From positions 1 to 64,000 of the forward strand of contig NZ_AQRA01000015.1 of the NCBI RefSeq assembly GCF_000626715.1: a DNA stretch of 64,000 nt, read 5' to 3'. The position numbers and the translations under genes were made by a program. The stretch's first letter is position 1; every line of letters starts with the position of its first letter. Shown piece after piece: positions 44,092 through 53,234 of the stretch. The DNA comes from Aquimarina atlantica (GTDB taxonomy: Bacteria > Bacteroidota > Bacteroidia > Flavobacteriales > Flavobacteriaceae). The notes beneath the pieces are model-generated. The model saw only the letters and a program-made list of their open reading frames with translations. It searched no databases and was not told where the DNA came from.

Positions 44092-45636
44092 ATGACTAAT
44101 GACCAAAAAGATCCATTGTTTGTTTTAGTGAAGTCACTTTCTAAATCAGAAAAACGACAATTTAAGGTATATGTAGGACGACTAGGAGTGAACACAGATT
44201 CTAAATTTCTAGCTCTTTTTAATCATTTGGATAAACACGATACTCTGGATGAAGATCTTATTGTTTCAAAAGGAATTGTAAAAAAACAACAATTTTCTAA
44301 TCTTAAAGCTCATTTATATAAGCAAATATTAATTAGTTTAAGACTAAGCCCATTACATCAAAATACACGATCACAAATACGAGAACAATTAGATTTTGCT
44401 TCTATTTTATATCATAAAGGACTTTATAAACAAAGCCTTAAAATATTAGATAAAGCGAAAACTCTAGCTATGGAAAATGAAGAGCATAATATTGCTTATG
44501 AAATCGTAGAGTTCGAAAAAATTATAGAAACACAATACATAACCAGAAGTATCAATAGTAGGGCAGATGAACTAACAATCGAAGCCAAGATGTTGAGTAT
44601 GAAAAATGTGTTGACCAGCAGATTATCTAATTTATCTCTTCAGTTATATGGTCTGATGCTTAAAAGTGGTTATGTAAGAAATGATAAAGAACACCAGGAA
44701 ATTACTAATTATTTTAATGGGAAACTGCCAAAGTATGAATGGAATATGCTAGGGTTTAGAGAAAAACTTTGGCTATATAAAGCTCACCTATGGTATAGTT
44801 TTATTGTTCAGGATTTTTTATCCTGCTATAAATATTCGAAGAAATGGTTAGATTTATTTTATGAACACCCAAAAATGATTGTTCAAAACCCTGTTTTTTT
44901 TCTTAGAGGTAATCACTATTTATTAGAATCTTTGTATCTCATAAAAGATAAAACACAATTAAAATCGACCTTGCAAGAATTCGAAAACAGGATTACAGAT
45001 CTTACTTTTCCTAAAGATGATAATATAGAGGTTTTATCTTTTCAGTTTATTTATAATAATAAGTTGAATGTTCATTTTTTAGAGGGAAGTTTTGACGAAG
45101 GAGAATATTTGGTAGAAGAGATTCTTAGCGGAATATCAGAATTTAAAAATCGTTTGGATGATCATCATATAATGGTACTCTATTATAAGATTGGTTGTTT
45201 ATATTTTGGAATGGCAAATCATCGAAAATGTATTGAATATTTAACCAAAATTATCAATAATAAATCTTTGAAGATGAGAGAGGATCTAATGTGCTTCTCT
45301 AGAGTATTAAGTTTGGTAGCTCATTATGAAGCTGGCATGGATTATCATTTAGAAACCCAACTAAAAGAGACCTATCGATTCTTAATAAAAATGAATGATC
45401 TGCATGAAGTGCAAAAAGAAATGATCAAATTCCTTAAAAATCTTGGAGATATTTTTCCTCACCAGATTAAAGACGAATTTAGAAAACTTCATAAAAGATT
45501 AAAACAATATGAAGATCACCCTTATGAAAAGAGAGCTTTTTTGTATCTGGATATTCTTTCGTGGCTCGAAAGTAATATTGAAGGGAGACCTGTTGCAGAT
45601 ATAATAAAGGAGAAAGCAAAAGGGTTAATAAGGTAA
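44092..45636 (+). CDS. Conserved helical-repeat protein of unknown function
   Basis: 514 residues, no named family recognised. It has no signal peptide or membrane segment and is built of amphipathic helices resembling TPR/solenoid repeats (LYHKGLYKQSLKILDKAKTLA, YYKIGCLYFGMANHRKCIEYL). The opening KDPLFVLVKSLSKSEKRQFKVYVGR is characteristic of a protein found widely in Flavobacteriaceae. A cytoplasmic scaffold or regulatory role is only a guess. Divergent from leuA, single gene. Confidence 0.75.
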   Translation: MTNDQKDPLFVLVKSLSKSEKRQFKVYVGRLGVNTDSKFLALFNHLDKHDTLDEDLIVSKGIVKKQQFSNLKAHLYKQILISLRLSPLHQNTRSQIREQLDFASILYHKGLYKQSLKILDKAKTLAMENEEHNIAYEIVEFEKIIETQYITRSINSRADELTIEAKMLSMKNVLTSRLSNLSLQLYGLMLKSGYVRNDKEHQEITNYFNGKLPKYEWNMLGFREKLWLYKAHLWYSFIVQDFLSCYKYSKKWLDLFYEHPKMIVQNPVFFLRGNHYLLESLYLIKDKTQLKSTLQEFENRITDLTFPKDDNIEVLSFQFIYNNKLNVHFLEGSFDEGEYLVEEILSGISEFKNRLDDHHIMVLYYKIGCLYFGMANHRKCIEYLTKIINNKSLKMREDLMCFSRVLSLVAHYEAGMDYHLETQLKETYRFLIKMNDLHEVQKEMIKFLKNLGDIFPHQIKDEFRKLHKRLKQYEDHPYEKRAFLYLDILSWLESNIEGRPVADIIKEKAKGLIR

Positions 45637-45822
45637 CTTAATTTTATAAAGAGCTGAAAGTTAATTAGTATTTTATATCTTTCGCCCTTTGAAAAATAAT
45701 TGGAATACTTTGTATAATTAAAATACCCGTGTTTTAATTTGTAATATCCAACGGTGTAACTTTCTCTTTAAGAATAAGGAATATGAGCATGTCGGGTATA
45801 TTCCATTTAATAGTAAGTCGTA

Positions 45823-48327
45823 ATGAATTTATGGATACCGAAAAACTCAACTGCAAAAAGAGTTTTTTATGTTTGTTTTCTTATCGTGTTATCTACTAAT
45901 GCTCAGGCTCAGATAACGGTAGATGATAGTTCTTTTACTGTAGAGCAATTAGTAGAAGACGTTTTGATAGATAGTCCTTGTGCAACTGTAGAAAATATAT
46001 CTTCTTTTACCGGAGCCAATTTTGGATTTAATGGTATAGGTTATTTTGAATCTAATAATTCTGGTTTTGAGATTGATAGAGGTGTCATTTTAAGTACCGG
46101 AAATGCAAGGAGCGCAGTTGGCCCAAACGGTCCCATTGCATTGTCCGAAGGTGATAATTCGGGATGGGGAGGTGATAGCGATTTGGGATCAGTTACTAGT
46201 ACAGTTAATTTACATAATGCTAGTTATATCCAATTTGATTTTGTACCAACTATAGATTTTATAAGCTTCGATTTTTTATTTGCTTCAGAAGAGTATACAG
46301 AAGCTTTTCCTTGTACGTTTTCTGATGTTTTTGCTTTTATACTTACTGATTCATTCGGAAATTCGAGGAACTTAGCAGTTGTACCAGGTACTAATACTCC
46401 TATTAAAGTAACTACAGTTAATGAAGGAGTAGATTTAAATAATGACGGAGATTTTGTTGATATAATTAATCAGGTTTCAGAATGCCCTCCAAGAAATCCA
46501 AATTTCTATAATAGAACAATTCGGCCAGGAGGTGCTGCTCCTATAGATTTTAATGGATATACAAAAGTATTGACAGCCGAAGGAAGTGTAGTGGTTGGTG
46601 AGCGATATACAATTAAATTAGTGATTGCAGAACATCGAGATGGGCAGTTTGATTCTGCAGTATTTCTAGCCGCTGGAAGTTTTAATATTGGAGGAGATTT
46701 GGGAGAAGACAGAACATTAGCGTCTGGTAACCCGGGATGTCTGGGAGTACCGATTACCCTTAATGCTACAGTAGGAAATAACCCTACCTATACCTGGAAA
46801 AAAAATGGAGCACCTTTAGCGGCAGGTGACGGAACAACGATTATAGCAGGAGGTGCTCAGTTAGAGGTCACCCAAAATGGAACGTATAGTGTAGAAGTAA
46901 ATATCGCTAATGGATGTTCGTCGTCTGACTCTATTAATGTTGAATTTGTTCCTCCACCAAATGTTTTGAATTCGGTACGACTCCTGCAATGCGATGATGA
47001 TATTGATGGCTTTTCATTGTTTAATTTATCTGAAGCAAATTCTTTGATATCTACTAATGCAGCAAATGAGACATTTTCCTATTATTTAACAGAACAGCAA
47101 GCTATTAGAGGAGATTCTGCAGATCAAATCACCAATTTTACAGCATACGCCAATCCAACTGTACAGAACAGTGTTGTATATGCCAGAGTAGAATCTATAA
47201 CAGATTGTTTTAGAACATCACGAATTGATCTCGAAGTCTCATCAACTCAAATTCCAGCTAATTTTAATCTTACGTATACAGCATGCGAGGCAAACGATGT
47301 TGATCCTACAGATGGGATTGCATCATTTGATTTTAGTGATGCTACTCCTCAAATATTACAGTTATATCCTGTTGGTCAAAATTTAACGGTTAGGTATTAC
47401 GAAAATCAGGCAGATGCATTATCCGAACAAAATGAGATAACCAATATTTCTAATTATAGAAATAATTCATCTCCTTTTAGAGCTACTCTATATGTAAGAG
47501 TAGAAAATAGCGGAGCGAATTCTTGTTTGGGATTAGGAGAACATATCACCTTAATAGTTAACCCTTTTGAACCTATTGAGTTTGAAGATGAGTATACATT
47601 ATGCTTAGAAAGAGGTGGGCAAGTGCTTAATCTGGTTCCCGAAGATCGTATAGAAACAGGGTTAAAACCTTCGGATTATACGTTTCAATGGTATACAGGA
47701 ACTGCACCTGTGGCAGGAAATGAAATACCAGGAGAAGTAGATACTTCTTTTTTACCAGATGCTCCCGGGCAATATAGTGTATTAGCTACAAGTATAATTA
47801 CAGGGTGTGAAATATCAAAAAGTACATCGGTAGTAACTTCTTATCCTCCAGAAAGTATTACAGCAGAACTGTTATCAGGAGCATTTTCTGATAATGCTAC
47901 TATTGAAGTTACAGTGGTCGGAAATGGAACATATGAATTTAGAATAGATAATAGAGATTGGCAAGCGTCTAATATCTTTACAGGAGTTTCTAGAGGAGAG
48001 CATACAGTATTTGTTAGAGATTTGCGTATGTGTGATGAACTAGAATCTAAAGTAGAAATAGTAGTAGATTATCCAAAATATTTTACACCTAACGGAGATG
48101 GGTTTCATGACTCTTGGGGGATCACAGGGAGTACAAATGTGATAATAACTCAGATTCTAATTTTTAATAGATTTGGGAAACTCTTAAAAGACCTTGGCGC
48201 AAATGGTAATTGGGATGGAACATATAGCGGAAAACAATTACCAGCAAGTGATTATTGGTTTAAAGTACATTATATTGAAAATGATATACCAAAAGTTTTT
48301 AATGCTAATTTTTCATTAATTCGATAA
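45823..48327 (+). CDS. Choice-of-anchor L domain protein with T9SS type B sorting domain
   Basis: 834 residues. A signal peptide (about 1-29, ending AQAQ) precedes a choice-of-anchor L domain (about 33-290: FTGANFGFNGIGYFES, GFEIDRGVILSTGNARSAVG, FDFLFASEEYTEAFPCTFSD). Ig-like stretches follow, and the last ~90 residues are the gliding-motility-associated C-terminal domain (YFTPNGDGFHDSWGI, IFNRFGKLL, LPASDYWFKVHY). It is exported by the type IX system and stays at the cell surface or is released. No PorP/SprF gene is adjacent, unlike the adhesin at the left edge. The EamA gene starts 3 bases after the stop. Confidence 0.9.
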   Translation: MNLWIPKNSTAKRVFYVCFLIVLSTNAQAQITVDDSSFTVEQLVEDVLIDSPCATVENISSFTGANFGFNGIGYFESNNSGFEIDRGVILSTGNARSAVGPNGPIALSEGDNSGWGGDSDLGSVTSTVNLHNASYIQFDFVPTIDFISFDFLFASEEYTEAFPCTFSDVFAFILTDSFGNSRNLAVVPGTNTPIKVTTVNEGVDLNNDGDFVDIINQVSECPPRNPNFYNRTIRPGGAAPIDFNGYTKVLTAEGSVVVGERYTIKLVIAEHRDGQFDSAVFLAAGSFNIGGDLGEDRTLASGNPGCLGVPITLNATVGNNPTYTWKKNGAPLAAGDGTTIIAGGAQLEVTQNGTYSVEVNIANGCSSSDSINVEFVPPPNVLNSVRLLQCDDDIDGFSLFNLSEANSLISTNAANETFSYYLTEQQAIRGDSADQITNFTAYANPTVQNSVVYARVESITDCFRTSRIDLEVSSTQIPANFNLTYTACEANDVDPTDGIASFDFSDATPQILQLYPVGQNLTVRYYENQADALSEQNEITNISNYRNNSSPFRATLYVRVENSGANSCLGLGEHITLIVNPFEPIEFEDEYTLCLERGGQVLNLVPEDRIETGLKPSDYTFQWYTGTAPVAGNEIPGEVDTSFLPDAPGQYSVLATSIITGCEISKSTSVVTSYPPESITAELLSGAFSDNATIEVTVVGNGTYEFRIDNRDWQASNIFTGVSRGEHTVFVRDLRMCDELESKVEIVVDYPKYFTPNGDGFHDSWGITGSTNVIITQILIFNRFGKLLKDLGANGNWDGTYSGKQLPASDYWFKVHYIENDIPKVFNANFSLIR

Positions 48328-48330
48328 ATT

Positions 48331-49191
48331 TTGTTAAAAAATAATCAACACTTAAAAAATATACTCGAGTTAAACTTTGCTATGTTGCTCATTAGTACCT
48401 CGGGGGTATTAGGAAGACATATCGATATGCCTGTACCTGTTATTATTGGATATAGAGCTATTTTAGCAGCATGCATATTATTCTTGTTTTGTAAATGGAA
48501 AAAGATATCACTTAGAATTGAAGCTAAGGATCGTATTCCGATTCTTGTAGGAGGGATACTTATGGGGCTACATTGGATCACTTATTTTTATGCTCTAAAA
48601 ATGTCGAATGTAGCTATTGGTATGTTATCTTTATTTACTTATCCAGTTATTACGGCGTTACTAGAACCTTTGATATTAAAAGTTAAGTTTCAGAAAATGC
48701 ATTTAATGCTGGGAATGCTTGTCCTGGTAGGAATTTATTTCTTGGTTCCGGATTTTAGTATAGAAAATACATATGCTAAAGCCGTCGCAATGGGAGTATT
48801 TTCGGCATTATGTTATGCTCTTAGAAATCTGATCATGAAAACAAAAGTTAGTAATTATAATGGCTCTATGTTAATGTGGTATCAATTAATAATAATGGTA
48901 ATACTATTACTGCCCGCTTTATTTATTATGGATAGCTCTGGCATTGTTAGCCAATTTCCTTTTGTTTTGGTTTTAGCATTATTAACGACTGCAATAGGAC
49001 ATACCTTGTTTTTGTATAGTTTTAAACGATTTTCTGCAACAACGGCTAGTATCATTGGTAGTGTTCAACCGGTATATGGTATTATTCTTGGAATCATTTT
49101 TTTAAGAGAAATCCCTGTACTTTCGACGATTATAGGTGGGGTTTTGATTTTAACATCTGTAGTGATAGAAAGTATACGAACTTACAAATAG
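48331..49191 (+). CDS. EamA/DMT family transporter
   Basis: 286 residues with ten hydrophobic segments in two EamA halves (LNFAMLLISTSGVLGRH opening the first; VAMGVFSALCYALRNLIMK opening the second), the usual drug/metabolite transporter size. The start is a TTG at 48331; the next ATG (48382) would cut into the first membrane helix. It begins 3 bases after the T9SS gene, so it is probably co-transcribed. Substrate unknown; members export amino acids, purines or other metabolites. Confidence 0.88.
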   Translation: MLKNNQHLKNILELNFAMLLISTSGVLGRHIDMPVPVIIGYRAILAACILFLFCKWKKISLRIEAKDRIPILVGGILMGLHWITYFYALKMSNVAIGMLSLFTYPVITALLEPLILKVKFQKMHLMLGMLVLVGIYFLVPDFSIENTYAKAVAMGVFSALCYALRNLIMKTKVSNYNGSMLMWYQLIIMVILLLPALFIMDSSGIVSQFPFVLVLALLTTAIGHTLFLYSFKRFSATTASIIGSVQPVYGIILGIIFLREIPVLSTIIGGVLILTSVVIESIRTYK

Positions 49192-49214
49192 TTAAATGAT
49201 AATAACTCGAAAAC

Positions 49215-49913
49215 TTAATTCAAACAATCTTTCCAAATAGGATCGGGAGGAGGAGGAGCGATGACAGCTATAGTTTCTTTTTTAACAGGATGAATAAAAC
49301 TTAATTTTCGGGCATGTAAATGAATACTTCCGTCTTTATTACTACGATGTGCCCCATATTTTAGATCACCTTTGATTATACAACCAATACTAGAGAGTTG
49401 TGATCGTATTTGATGATGACGCCCCGTATGAAGATCAATTTCTAATAAACAATAGTTATCTAATTTTTTGATTAGTTGGTATTCTAAAATTGCTTTTTTA
49501 CTATCAGGGACTTCAGTGGTATGTGCATACGACTTATTTTGTCTTGGATTACGTTTTAGCCAATGTGTTAAGTTGTCATGTTTTTTAGGAGGACAATCTT
49601 TTACCACAGCCCAGTATGTTTTTTGAGCTTCTTTGTTTGCAAATAATGCGTTAAGTCTGGGAAGTGCTTTGCTTGTTCTTGCAAATACAACAATCCCACT
49701 GGTAGGGCGATCTAAACGGTGTACAACTCCCAGATATACTGCACCCGGTTTATTGTATTTTTCTGCAATATACTCTTTGACAACTTCGCTAAGAGGTTTA
49801 TCACCAGTTTTATCACCTTGTACAATATCCCCTGGGCGCTTATTAATAATAATAATATGATTATCTTCATGCAGTACCTGAAGATTGTTTTTATTTGAAA
49901 TGATTTTTGACAT
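49215..49913 (-). CDS. RluA family pseudouridine synthase
   Basis: 232 residues, no S4 domain. The catalytic Asp is in YLGVVHRLDRPTSGIVVFA (about 60-78), followed by LLEIDLHTGRHHQIRSQLSSIG and KYGAHRSNKDGSIHLHARKLSF. The short form without S4 resembles RluA/TruC-type enzymes that modify tRNA or rRNA uridines; the target site is undetermined. Convergent with the EamA gene. Confidence 0.92.
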   Translation of the reverse strand: MSKIISNKNNLQVLHEDNHIIIINKRPGDIVQGDKTGDKPLSEVVKEYIAEKYNKPGAVYLGVVHRLDRPTSGIVVFARTSKALPRLNALFANKEAQKTYWAVVKDCPPKKHDNLTHWLKRNPRQNKSYAHTTEVPDSKKAILEYQLIKKLDNYCLLEIDLHTGRHHQIRSQLSSIGCIIKGDLKYGAHRSNKDGSIHLHARKLSFIHPVKKETIAVIAPPPPDPIWKDCLN

Positions 49914-50052
49914 CCTTGACTTTTAGATCATTTGATTTTTAGAACTATTGCAGCGTGGACATAAATTTTGATGTCATTTTAATAATTGACTTCAACTCTA
50001 TCTTAAAGTTTATTAAAATCTGTCTGATCGGTAAACTTTAAATCGAATGAAA

Positions 50053-50871
50053 TTAATATTGCTCATTTTCATTAGGAAAATCAACAGCTTTTACATCGGT
50101 AACGTATTGTTTAAAAGCATTAGTCATTTCTGTATATAAGTCTAAATAACGTCTTAAAAAACGAGGATTAAATTCATGAGTCATTCCTAACATGTCGTGA
50201 GTTACCAATACTTGTCCATCTACACCGTTTCCTGCACCAATACCAATAATAGGAATAGTAAGACTTTCGGCTACTTCTTTAGCCAATTTGGCAGGAACTT
50301 TTTCAAGAACGATTGCAAAACATCCTGCTTTTTCAAGCATAAGAGCATCTTGTTTTAGTTTCTGTGCTTCCTGTTCTTCTTTGGCACGAACAGTATAGGT
50401 TCCAAATTTATATATAGATTGTGGAGTTAGACCAAGGTGTCCCATAACCGGTATACCAGCATTAAGGATTCTTTTAATAGAGTCTTTAACTTCTTTTCCT
50501 CCTTCAAGTTTTACAGCATGTCCTCCGGATTCTTTCATAATTCGAATTGCAGAACGTAAAGCTTCTTTAGGGTCGCTCTGGTAGCTTCCGAAAGGTAAAT
50601 CTACAACGATCAATGCACGATCAATTGCTCGAATTACAGAAGATGCATGATAAATCATCTGATCTAATGTAATAGGTAATGTAGTTTCATGACCAGCCAT
50701 TACATTTGAAGCAGAATCCCCGACTAGAATAACATCCACTCCGGCACCATCTACAATTTTGGCCATCGTGTAATCATAAGCAGTTAGCATAGATATCTTT
50801 TCTTTGTTAGCTTTCATCTCTACAAGAGATTTTACTGTAACGCGCTTATAATCTTTTTTTGCTGTAGACAT
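50053..50871 (-). CDS. panB: 3-methyl-2-oxobutanoate hydroxymethyltransferase
   Basis: 272 residues from ATG 50871 (MSTAKKDYKRVTV); a longer frame adds 12 residues without family support. Family motifs are MLTAYDYTMAKIVDGAGVD, LVGDSASNVMAGHETTLPIT (metal-binding Asp), VKLEGG, and HLGLTPQS. It transfers a hydroxymethyl group from 5,10-methylenetetrahydrofolate to 2-oxoisovalerate, the first committed step of pantothenate and coenzyme A synthesis. 2-oxoisovalerate is also the substrate of LeuA. Monocistronic here; panC is not in view. Confidence 0.96.
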   Translation of the reverse strand: MSTAKKDYKRVTVKSLVEMKANKEKISMLTAYDYTMAKIVDGAGVDVILVGDSASNVMAGHETTLPITLDQMIYHASSVIRAIDRALIVVDLPFGSYQSDPKEALRSAIRIMKESGGHAVKLEGGKEVKDSIKRILNAGIPVMGHLGLTPQSIYKFGTYTVRAKEEQEAQKLKQDALMLEKAGCFAIVLEKVPAKLAKEVAESLTIPIIGIGAGNGVDGQVLVTHDMLGMTHEFNPRFLRRYLDLYTEMTNAFKQYVTDVKAVDFPNENEQY

Positions 50872-51021
50872 TTTAAATTGTTTTTTTAGGATTGTAAAAG
50901 TAATCAATTACCTATATGGTAACAAGTGTAATTCATTTTTGATTTTTCTTTAATACAATGAAGTGAAAATTCTATAGTATAGAAGTGATTAAAATCTTAT
51001 TTTTATACCTATTCAAAAATA

Positions 51022-51510
51022 ATGAACATTATGTATAAAGTATCAATATTGGTTGTTTTATTCTTCTCATGCAATATTTTTTCTCAAAAAAATATATCTA
51101 AAGATGATCAAAACCGTTATGAAAAAGAAGTGAAACAGACTGTTTTAGAGTTTTTTGAAGGTTTTCATGCCGGTGATACTGCTAAAATGAAAACTACTAT
51201 AGATAAAAATATAGCAGTACAAACCATAGTGAGAACTAAAGAAGGAGAGATAAAAACAGTCAAGAATGATATAGAAAAGATTTTAATTGCTATACAAAAC
51301 AGACCAGCAGAACAAAAATGGGATGAGCGTTTATTAGCTTTTAAAATCGAAGCTGATTCTGCAATTGCAAATGCATGGACTCCATATGAGTTTTATGTCA
51401 ATGATAATTTTAGCCATTGTGGCGTAAATGTATTTCAACTATTTAATGACGGTAAAACCTGGAAAATTATAGCTATTGCCGATACTCGATTTAGAGAAGG
51501 GTGTAAATAG
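51022..51510 (+). CDS. NTF2-like (SnoaL/DUF4440-type) secreted protein
   Basis: 162 residues with a signal peptide (MYKVSILVVLFFSCNIFSQ). The mature domain is a cone-shaped NTF2-like fold: VKQTVLEFFEGFHAGDTAKMKT (first helix), AIANAWTPYEFYVNDNFSHCG and GKTWKIIAIADTR as closing strands. Many such proteins have unknown ligands. ATG 51022 and 51031 are both possible. Divergent from panB, single gene. Confidence 0.8.
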   Translation: MNIMYKVSILVVLFFSCNIFSQKNISKDDQNRYEKEVKQTVLEFFEGFHAGDTAKMKTTIDKNIAVQTIVRTKEGEIKTVKNDIEKILIAIQNRPAEQKWDERLLAFKIEADSAIANAWTPYEFYVNDNFSHCGVNVFQLFNDGKTWKIIAIADTRFREGCK

Positions 51511-51583
51511 TAATATACTCATTAAAATACTTGTAATATGGTATAAGCTTTGAGCTTTACACTCATTACAGGTGGTTTATAGA

Positions 51584-53008
51584 TTAACAATCACTAAGAT
51601 TTACTTTTACGGCCAAACCACCTTCACTGGTTTCTTTATACTTTGTGTTCATATCCTGAGCAGTTTCCCACATAGTTTCTATTACTTTATCTAATGGTAC
51701 TTTAGCATTTGCAGCATTTGTGTCTAATGCCATTTCACAGGCATTAATAGCTTTTATGGCTCCCATAGCATTTCGTTCAATACATGGGATCTGTACCAAT
51801 CCGGCGATGGGATCACATGTTAATCCCAGGTGATGTTCCATTGCAATTTCACTTGCCATTAGTACTTGTTCTGGAGTGCCCCCCATAAGCTCAGTTAATG
51901 CTCCGGCAGCCATTGCAGAAGAGACTCCAATTTCTGCCTGACAACCACCCATAGCTGCAGAGATAGTAGCTCCTTTTTTGAAAAGACTTCCAATTTCTCC
52001 TGCAACCAGCATAAATTGTTTTACATCATCAAAATTTGCATCATGGTTTTCGATAACCATATAATACATCATTACTGCCGGAATTACACCAGCACTTCCA
52101 TTAGTAGGAGCAGTAACCACACGACCCAGAGATGCATTTACCTCATTCACTGCCAAAGCAAAACAAGAAACCCATTTTAATATTTGACGAAATTTTACTT
52201 CGGTATTTCGAATAGCTTCAATCCATTCTGTTGGAGTAGTATAATTTGTAGTGCCAATTAGTTTTTTATGTGTATCATATGCTCTTCGTCTTACATTTAA
52301 CCCACCGGGTAATGTACCTTCGGTATGACAACCTGTGTACATAGACTCTAGCATTACCTTCCAGACTTGTGCAATTCTTTCATCGATCTCAGCATCGCTT
52401 CGTAATGAACGTTCATTGTCTAGAACAATTTCTGATACTTTTTTGTTTTTCGATGTACAATATCCTAAGAGATCGGTTGCCTTATGAATTGGCATAGGAA
52501 ATTGTTTAAAAGCAGTAAGTTTTTTTTCTTTCCTTTTACGTTCTTCTTTTACTACAAAACCTCCACCAATAGAATAAAAAGAAGACGATACTTTTTTTCC
52601 ATCTTTTAAATCGGCATGAAAAGTCATACCATTAGGATGAAACTCTTTAAACTCTCTATTAAATATAATTTGTGTTTTTGGATCAAAAGATACCAGCAGT
52701 TCACTATTGAATAAGAGTTGTTTTGAAGTGTTTATGTCGTCAATAATAGCATCAATTTTAGAAACATCGATAGTTTGGGGATCGTAACCGCATAAACCTA
52801 AAATTACGGCAATGTCGGTAGCATGCCCTTTTCCTGTTAGTGATAATGACCCAAAAAGATCGATAGTAATTGTTGAGACAGATTCAAAGAGTTCTTTTTC
52901 TTTAAGTTCTGCGATCCATCTTCTTCCTGCACGCCAGGGACCTAACGTATGTGAACTTGAAGGACCTACGCCTATTTTCAGCATATCAAAAACACTGATG
53001 CATTCCAT
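51584..53008 (-). CDS. sdaA: L-serine ammonia-lyase, single-chain iron-sulfur type
   Basis: 474 residues. The beta domain comes first (ECISVFDMLKIGVGPSSSHTLGPWRAG), then the alpha domain (NGSAGVIPAVMMYY). Conserved Cys residues for the [4Fe-4S] cluster are in GGCQAEIG, LTCDPIAG and IPCIERNAMGA. This is the single-polypeptide class of bacterial serine dehydratases that convert L-serine to pyruvate and ammonia. Divergent from dnaK. Confidence 0.94.
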   Translation of the reverse strand: MECISVFDMLKIGVGPSSSHTLGPWRAGRRWIAELKEKELFESVSTITIDLFGSLSLTGKGHATDIAVILGLCGYDPQTIDVSKIDAIIDDINTSKQLLFNSELLVSFDPKTQIIFNREFKEFHPNGMTFHADLKDGKKVSSSFYSIGGGFVVKEERKRKEKKLTAFKQFPMPIHKATDLLGYCTSKNKKVSEIVLDNERSLRSDAEIDERIAQVWKVMLESMYTGCHTEGTLPGGLNVRRRAYDTHKKLIGTTNYTTPTEWIEAIRNTEVKFRQILKWVSCFALAVNEVNASLGRVVTAPTNGSAGVIPAVMMYYMVIENHDANFDDVKQFMLVAGEIGSLFKKGATISAAMGGCQAEIGVSSAMAAGALTELMGGTPEQVLMASEIAMEHHLGLTCDPIAGLVQIPCIERNAMGAIKAINACEMALDTNAANAKVPLDKVIETMWETAQDMNTKYKETSEGGLAVKVNLSDC

Positions 53009-53142
53009 AATACAAAATTATTGATAAAATTTCGGGCGTAAATATAGTTTTTTGATAACAAAGAAACTCATTTTTTAAAGAATAGTTAATATTGTTTTTC
53101 TTTTGGCTTTATGGTCAATTCATTAAAGGATACACTACAATA

Positions 53143-53157
53143 ATGACATCCTGTCAT
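53143..53157. promoter_or_regulatory. Palindrome upstream of dnaK, possible heat-shock operator
   Basis: ATGACA-TCC-TGTCAT is perfectly symmetric, 78 bases before the dnaK ATG. CIRCE, the HrcA site, has much longer arms and a different sequence, so this would be a different regulator. Confidence 0.4.
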
Positions 53158-53234
53158 ATAGATCGTAATGGCATAATCATTGACCTAAGAGCATTAAGTT
53201 ATTAAGAATAATAGTATAACAATTTAAGATAAAA

